DNA from: Akkermansia muciniphila
Lineage (GTDB): Bacteria; Verrucomicrobiota; Verrucomicrobiia; Limisphaerales; SXTU01
Assembly: GCA_945874145.1 (NCBI GenBank)
Contig: CAMCFN010000013.1
Span: forward strand, 1-64,000
DNA: 64,000 bases
Reading direction: 5' to 3'
The position numbers and the translations under genes are program-made. The notes below the pieces were generated by a model. The model worked only from the letters and a program-made list of their open reading frames with translations, had not been told where the DNA came from and ran no database searches. Below, in pieces: positions 59,006 through 64,000 of this stretch; position 1 is the first letter of the stretch, and every line of letters begins with the position of its first letter.

Positions 59006-62000
59006 ATGAGAATTGCTCCTGCCCAACGCGTCATGACGCTCGTGCATCGGTTTCGCAACGCCCTCGCGGCGGCCCTCGTCGGTTGCGCCTTACCCTCCGC
59101 CGCTCAGACGGTGGACATCGTCCTGACCAACGGACTCGTGGAACCGCACAGTTTGGCGATTGATTCCCAAGGCACGCTCTACATCACGGATCAAGGCGGG
59201 CTGTCCTTGGGGCAGACCGCCGCGAACCGGGTCATGAAGTTCGTGCCCACCACGGGTGTCACGAGCATTCTGGCCGGCAGCTTCACGGGGCTCAATGGGA
59301 CCAATAACAATGCCACGCCAAACGCTGGCTTTTTCGCCGAATTCTTCAATCCGGCCGGCATCATTCTGGCTCGCGGCGGGCTCGTGGTGGCGGACTCCGG
59401 CAATCATACCATCCGCTACGTCAGCTTCGACGGCGTGGTGACCAATATCGCCGGCGCGCCCACTGCGGCCGGCTTCACGGATGGGACGGGTTCAGCCGCG
59501 CGGTTTAATTCCCCCATCGGGCTGACCGTGGACGCGGCCGGAACGATCTACATCGCCGACTCCAAGAACCACGCCATCCGCAAGTTGAGCCCGTTAAACG
59601 CCGTCACCACCTACGCGACAAACTTCAACCAACCCAACGGCGTGGCGCTTGGCGACAATGGCGACCTCTGGGTGGCGGACACCTTGAACCACCGGATCAA
59701 GGTGGTGCTCACCAACAGCCCCACCACCGGCACGCTCTCCACGAACGTGGTGACTCGCGCAGGCACGGGCATCGCCGGGAGTTCAGACACTTTTCCGCTG
59801 GCCGCGACCGCCCAGCTTTCCTTCCCGCGAGGCGTGGTGTGGATGGGGGCGGCGGCTGGCCTGCTCATCACGGATTCGGGCAATCACACCGTCCGCCGCC
59901 TCTTCACCAACAGCAGCATCGGAACCTACACCATCGAGACGGCGGTGGGCACCCCGGGGCAGGCTGGATTTGTGAATGGCGCGACCAACACCGCCCGCCT
60001 GAACTCCCCGGTCGGAGTCATCCCGGACATCCTCAACGGCGCTTTCCTCCTGACGGACACCGGGAACAAGGCCATCCGCCGCATCCAGCAAACCGCCGCG
60101 CAACCGCCCGTGACCACCCCGACCATTGGCACGGTGGTGCTCACTACCGATCCCAACACGGGACAGACCGGAACAAAGCTGACGGCAGTGAGTTCGGCGG
60201 TGTTTAACAACGATGTCGTCATCGCCGTCTTGGCGGAGTCGGGCGTCAACACCTTCTTCAGCTCCGGGGCCACGCCAACCAATGCCTTTCTGGACACCAT
60301 TCCCGCCCCTGGGGCCGGCACCGGCACCGCCCCAGCGTATCAGGACGGGAGTGCCTCGCTACCGGCCACGCTCATCAGCCCCGTGCTGCCGGACCTCACC
60401 ATCAAGGCCCAAAGCTCCCAGAATGGCCGCGTCTCCAGCGGCGTCGTGACCGCTCGCTTCCAGTTCAAGACGGGCAACCCGGTCATCTCCGGCAACAATG
60501 CCGCCGCCTTCAGCGTCAGCACCGTCACCAGCAGCGCGCAGATCTATTACACGGTGGATGAGACTGAACCCACCAACGGCGCCCCCAGTCTGGGGCCAAT
60601 CACTTCCGGCAGCCCGCTCTCCTTCAACATTGGCAACAGCAACTTGGTGTTCAAGGTGAAGGCCTTCAAAACTGGTTACGAATCCAGCGCCACTGTCTCG
60701 AACATTTTCTCCGCCTCGAACTTCGTGGCAAACCGCATCGCCTTCGGGTTCGACGGAGGCGAGGCTTCCAGCGGTTTCATCGCCGCTTCCGGCCAGACTT
60801 TTTATGCACCGGTGACCTTGAATCTGCTCGCCGGCCAGCAGATGAACTCCTTGCAGTTTGCCCTGTCCGCCACCAACGGCACCGGCCCTGCCCTTGCCGC
60901 TGGCTCCGTGGGCTTTGAATCCAAACTGCTGAAACCCGACCCCACCGGGACCGGCATCTTCCTTCCCATTCCGCCCCAGTTCTTCGTCACCACCGTCTTC
61001 ACCGTGGTGGGCACCGTGACCAACGCGACTCAGGTCTTCACCAATCTGCTGTCCACCAACACCGCCAACAACTTCCTCTCGGTCGGCTGGTTGGAACGCG
61101 AAGGCAATACCAACCTTTACGACACTGGCGCCCAGGATTTGCTCAAGTTCTCCAGCGCCCATGACACGCGCTTCGACAGCGCCAACGGCAAGGTCGTGCT
61201 GGGCGCTTTTGGAGTGCGGGTGCCGGCGGGAGCGACCAATGCTCAGACTTATTCCATCCGCATCCATCGCCCCTCAGGCACGTTGGATGGCATCAATCAG
61301 GACGTTTTCATTGACGCGCCCACGAACGGCAGCCTCACCGCCGCCGCGCCCATCAACGCCGTCCGAACCATCACGGTTGGTTCGCCGGTCTATCTGGCGG
61401 GTGACGCCGTGCCCTTCCGGTGGGTGAACGCCGGCGACTTCGGCGACACCAACTTGCTGGCCAATGACCTCGCGCAGATCTTTCAATCTGCGGTTTACCA
61501 GTTGAACCGGCCCCCTGCTGGCAGCGACTTCGAGGACGCCATGGACACTTGCTGCGGCTCCGTGGTGGCCGTGCCGGGAACCGGCCTCTTCGTGCAAGGC
61601 CCGAATGTCGGCGGCGCGCTGGCTTCGGGCAACGACACCATCATCAACACCATCGGCTTCGGGGACGGCACGCTGGATGTGGCGGACATCTTCGTCACGT
61701 TCCGCCGCTCCCTGGACGCGTCGCTCACCAATTTCTTCCGCTTCCGCTCCAATGGTTTCCATTACGCATTCGCGGGCAGCAACGCCTTCCGCGGCGTGAT
61801 CGGCCAGTCCGTCTCACGCCCCTCGCCCGGGACGCCACGGACAGATCGCGTGGGTCAGTCACTGGGTATCGTCAATGATTCCAGCGTCACGTTCAGCGCC
61901 GGGGAAGTGATCGGCACGGCTGGCCAGTCCTTGAACATCCCCATCACCGCACGCGTGTCCGGCGCGACTGCCCTGCGGGTGCTCATGCTGAATATGAGCG

Positions 62001-62689
62001 TGCTGCCGCTGGATGGAGCGCCGCCCATTTCCGTGCCCGTGCAGTTCCAACCCAGCGCCCTGCTCGGGGCCCCGTCGCTCGCCGCCGCGCATGGCGCGGG
62101 GAATTACGCGGCCGCCTGGCTGAACAACACCGCCGCCGGCCTCTCCGGCGACGCACCCGTAGGCACCTTGGTTGTCACGCTGCCGGCCAGCGCGGGGGCC
62201 AACGCCGCGTATGCCATCCGGTTTGACCACGCTTCAGCCTCGCCCGCCGGCGTGGGCACCGTGCCTGTCAGCCGGGAATCCGGCCTCATCACCACTCGCC
62301 TGCGCAACCTTTCCACATGGGCGGACAACATTCCGGATGCCTGGCGGTTGCGCCACTTCGGGGCGTTGAACAATCTGCTTTCCGCCGCACTGGCGGATGC
62401 CGATGGTGACGGCATTCCCAACTGGGCCGAGTTCCGCGCCGGCACCGACCCGAACGATGCCAACTCCGGGTTGCAGCTACGAGCGCCCGGCCTCATGAGT
62501 GGCGGACCACGGCTGCGCTGGCCCACCGTCCCGGGCAAAACCTACGTGCTGGAAATCGCGGCTTCCATTGCGAGCACGAACTGGACGGCCATCGCCACCA
62601 ACGTAGTGAGCAGCGGCCGGGAAATTGAATTCCAAGCCCCGCTCCAAACCGGCCCCCAATTCTACCGCGTCCGCCTCGTTGAGCCGTGA
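59006..62689 (+). CDS. Large secreted NHL-propeller / cohesin-like / dockerin-like protein, paralogue 2
   Basis: A 1227-residue exported protein with the same domain order as its upstream neighbour, so the two are probably a tandem duplication. Signal FRNALAAALVGCALPSAAQ. NHL repeats: AIDSQGTLYITDQGGLSLGQ, LTVDAAGTIYIADSKNHAIR, LGDNGDLWVADTLNHRIKVV. Chitobiase-like module: FSVSTVTSSAQIYYTVDETE. Cohesin-like modules: GQTFYAPVTLNLLAGQQMNS and GQSLNIPITARVSGATALRV. Dockerin-like: RWVNAGDFGDTNLLANDLAQ and IGFGDGTLDVADIFVTFRRS, each with an Asp-rich calcium loop. C-terminal: DADGDGIPNWAEFRAGTDPN and the YVLEIAASI module. No catalytic site is seen. ATG 59006 follows the upstream stop by 13 bases. 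Confidence 0.75.
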   Translation: MRIAPAQRVMTLVHRFRNALAAALVGCALPSAAQTVDIVLTNGLVEPHSLAIDSQGTLYITDQGGLSLGQTAANRVMKFVPTTGVTSILAGSFTGLNGTNNNATPNAGFFAEFFNPAGIILARGGLVVADSGNHTIRYVSFDGVVTNIAGAPTAAGFTDGTGSAARFNSPIGLTVDAAGTIYIADSKNHAIRKLSPLNAVTTYATNFNQPNGVALGDNGDLWVADTLNHRIKVVLTNSPTTGTLSTNVVTRAGTGIAGSSDTFPLAATAQLSFPRGVVWMGAAAGLLITDSGNHTVRRLFTNSSIGTYTIETAVGTPGQAGFVNGATNTARLNSPVGVIPDILNGAFLLTDTGNKAIRRIQQTAAQPPVTTPTIGTVVLTTDPNTGQTGTKLTAVSSAVFNNDVVIAVLAESGVNTFFSSGATPTNAFLDTIPAPGAGTGTAPAYQDGSASLPATLISPVLPDLTIKAQSSQNGRVSSGVVTARFQFKTGNPVISGNNAAAFSVSTVTSSAQIYYTVDETEPTNGAPSLGPITSGSPLSFNIGNSNLVFKVKAFKTGYESSATVSNIFSASNFVANRIAFGFDGGEASSGFIAASGQTFYAPVTLNLLAGQQMNSLQFALSATNGTGPALAAGSVGFESKLLKPDPTGTGIFLPIPPQFFVTTVFTVVGTVTNATQVFTNLLSTNTANNFLSVGWLEREGNTNLYDTGAQDLLKFSSAHDTRFDSANGKVVLGAFGVRVPAGATNAQTYSIRIHRPSGTLDGINQDVFIDAPTNGSLTAAAPINAVRTITVGSPVYLAGDAVPFRWVNAGDFGDTNLLANDLAQIFQSAVYQLNRPPAGSDFEDAMDTCCGSVVAVPGTGLFVQGPNVGGALASGNDTIINTIGFGDGTLDVADIFVTFRRSLDASLTNFFRFRSNGFHYAFAGSNAFRGVIGQSVSRPSPGTPRTDRVGQSLGIVNDSSVTFSAGEVIGTAGQSLNIPITARVSGATALRVLMLNMSVLPLDGAPPISVPVQFQPSALLGAPSLAAAHGAGNYAAAWLNNTAAGLSGDAPVGTLVVTLPASAGANAAYAIRFDHASASPAGVGTVPVSRESGLITTRLRNLSTWADNIPDAWRLRHFGALNNLLSAALADADGDGIPNWAEFRAGTDPNDANSGLQLRAPGLMSGGPRLRWPTVPGKTYVLEIAASIASTNWTAIATNVVSSGREIEFQAPLQTGPQFYRVRLVEP

Positions 62690-62751
62690 GGGTGGCCGGT
62701 GCGCTGGAGCCCGTGGCCACAGGGCGCTGAAGCAACGATGACCGCACTGCC

Positions 62752-64000
62752 ATGAATTTCTGCCTTCGCCATTGGATCGGGCTGCTGGGGGTGTTGACCA
62801 CCTGCGTCGCCCCCCTCGCTCGCGGACAGTCCACCATCACCACTCTGGCCGGGTTGCCGGGCAGCTCAGGCAGCGTTGATGGCGGGGGCAGTTCAGCGCG
62901 TTTCAACTCCCCGACGGGTGTGGCCATAGATGCGGCGGGCAACGTGTATGTGGCGGAAAGCGTGAACAACACGTTGCGCAAGATCACCGCGCTGGGAGAT
63001 GTCACCACCCTCGCCGGAACCGCTGGGGCCGCCGGCAGCACGGATGGCACCAACAGCGCGGCACGTTTCAGAACTCCCAGCGCCGTGGCGGTGGACGGCG
63101 CCGGCAATCTTTACGTGGCCGATTACGGCAATCACACCATCCGCAAAGTCACCGCCGACGGCACGGTGACGACCTTGGCGGGGACAGCTGGAGTGCCCGG
63201 CAGCGCGGACGGCACAGGCGCGGCCGCGCGGTTCTCAAGTCCGGGAGGCGTGGCGGCGGACTCGGCGGGCAACGTCTATGTGGCGGACACCGCCAACTGC
63301 ACCATCCGCATGATCACGCCGCTCGGGGTGGTGACCACCTTGGCCGGCACGGCGGGCAGCTTCGGGGGCGCAGATGGCTCCGGCGCGGCGGCGCGGTTCT
63401 TCCTGCCCTTCGGCATCGCCGTGGACACGAGCGGCAACGTGTATGTGGCGGATACTTCCAACAGCACCTTACGCAAGATCGCGCCCGGCGGCGCGGTCAC
63501 GACCCTCGCCGGGGTGATTGGCCAGGCCGGCAACGCGGACGGCACCGGCGCGGCCGCGCTGTTCCGTTCCCCCCGGGCCGTGGCCGTGGGGCCCACGGGC
63601 AACCTCTACGTTGCGGATTTTGCCAATGACGTCATCCGCCTCGTCACGGCCGGCGGCACGGTTTCCACGCTGGCGGGAACTTCGGGCGTCAAGGGCAGCA
63701 CCGATGCGGACGGTCCCTCGGCACGCTTTCGCGGACCGGCGGGAATTTCCGTGGACATCGCGGGGAACATCTACGTGGCCGACAGCGGCAACCACACCAT
63801 CCGCCGGGGCCTCAAGCCCGATGCCCCCACCGTGACGACCCAGCCCATCAGTCAGACCATCATCCCCGGCGGCACACCCACGTTCACCGTGGCCGCCAAT
63901 GGAGGTGGCACGCTTTATTACCAATGGCGCAAGGACGGCACCAATCTGGTCGGCCAGAACGGGGCCTCCTTGACCCTGTTCAACGCCATTACCAATCAAG
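62752..64000 (+). CDS. Secreted NHL-repeat / Ig-like protein (cut by window end)
   Basis: The first 416 codons of a gene continuing past the window. The signal peptide is HWIGLLGVLTTCVAPLARGQ. Residues 30 to about 355 are six near-identical 55-residue NHL units, each of form TTLAGTAG..GS.DG..AARF, SP.GVAVD.AGN.YVAD, NHTIRKVT, forming a six-bladed beta-propeller. An immunoglobulin-like domain starts at about 360 (VTTQPISQTIIPGGTPTFTV, YYQWRKDGTNLVGQNGASLT). This is the usual verrucomicrobial NHL plus Ig plan; similar proteins normally continue with more Ig domains and a C-terminal sorting module. It is third in the series after the secretin operon. Confidence 0.8.
   Translation, partial: MNFCLRHWIGLLGVLTTCVAPLARGQSTITTLAGLPGSSGSVDGGGSSARFNSPTGVAIDAAGNVYVAESVNNTLRKITALGDVTTLAGTAGAAGSTDGTNSAARFRTPSAVAVDGAGNLYVADYGNHTIRKVTADGTVTTLAGTAGVPGSADGTGAAARFSSPGGVAADSAGNVYVADTANCTIRMITPLGVVTTLAGTAGSFGGADGSGAAARFFLPFGIAVDTSGNVYVADTSNSTLRKIAPGGAVTTLAGVIGQAGNADGTGAAALFRSPRAVAVGPTGNLYVADFANDVIRLVTAGGTVSTLAGTSGVKGSTDADGPSARFRGPAGISVDIAGNIYVADSGNHTIRRGLKPDAPTVTTQPISQTIIPGGTPTFTVAANGGGTLYYQWRKDGTNLVGQNGASLTLFNAITNQ
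62839..63828 (+). repeat. Six in-frame 165-bp NHL repeat units
   Basis: Units begin at 62839, 63004, 63169, 63334, 63499 and 63664, with a constant 55-residue length and no gaps. Each encodes one propeller blade with the AGN(V/L)YVAD signature. Regular spacing over six blades implies repeat duplication within the gene. Confidence 0.85.

Overview
The window is high-GC, gene-dense DNA that best fits a Verrucomicrobiota genome of the Limisphaerales/Pedosphaera type. The reasons are several Tat-exported Gfo/Idh/MocA oxidoreductases and TIM-barrel enzymes, secreted sulfatase and sialidases, a BamA-Skp pair, a MoxR/DUF58/VWA locus, a PilMNOPQ-like secretin locus, large NHL-repeat surface proteins with a shared C-terminal module, and many small palindromic repeats between and inside genes. 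The assignment rests on gene content alone; no rRNA or tRNA gene was recognised.

Layout. 1-3.8 kb is an accessory, repeat-rich zone: the 5' end of an IS630-type transposase, a sialidase, about 0.6 kb of non-coding repeats, a broken vsr gene and a small membrane protein. 3.86-11.97 kb is a mostly co-oriented glycan cluster: oxidoreductase, RraA-like protein, NanM-like mutarotase, M14-like peptidase, MFS transporter, N-acetylneuraminate-lyase-like aldolase and sulfatase. 12.1-16.4 kb is a defence-type insert: a nuclease-helicase resembling the front half of type ISP restriction enzymes, interrupted by one TAG codon and ending in seven 74-residue tandem repeats, followed by a RelB/RelE-like toxin-antitoxin pair. 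16.5-22.8 kb resumes the glycan theme with four translationally coupled genes: sialidase-SGNH fusion, N-acylglucosamine 2-epimerase, G8/beta-helix protein and amidohydrolase. A decayed gene remnant follows.

23.5-26.5 kb holds bamA and skp on the minus strand. 27-32.3 kb holds assorted enzymes and an AI-2E-type membrane protein. 32.4-42 kb is an eight-gene minus-strand MoxR/Bat-like operon with a 1181-residue exported protein. 42-50.8 kb is mixed: acetyltransferase, DUF6580-like membrane protein, two RluA-type pseudouridine synthases, a zinc dehydrogenase, a SurA/PpiD-like chaperone, pyrB, a SIS isomerase and an oxidoreductase. 51-55.9 kb is a pilMNOPQ-like operon, followed to the end by three large secreted NHL-propeller proteins, the last cut by the window edge.

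Together the two glycan blocks could release sialic acid (sialidases, possible O-acetylesterase), mutarotate it (NanM), import it (MFS), cleave it to N-acetylmannosamine and pyruvate (NanA-like) and convert the product to N-acetylglucosamine (AGE epimerase), similar in logic to the nanLET route of Bacteroides. The most unusual observations are the nuclease-helicase with its repeat array, and a set of palindromic elements whose stems vary in a compensated way and which sit in frame inside several genes, reminiscent of Rickettsia palindromic elements.
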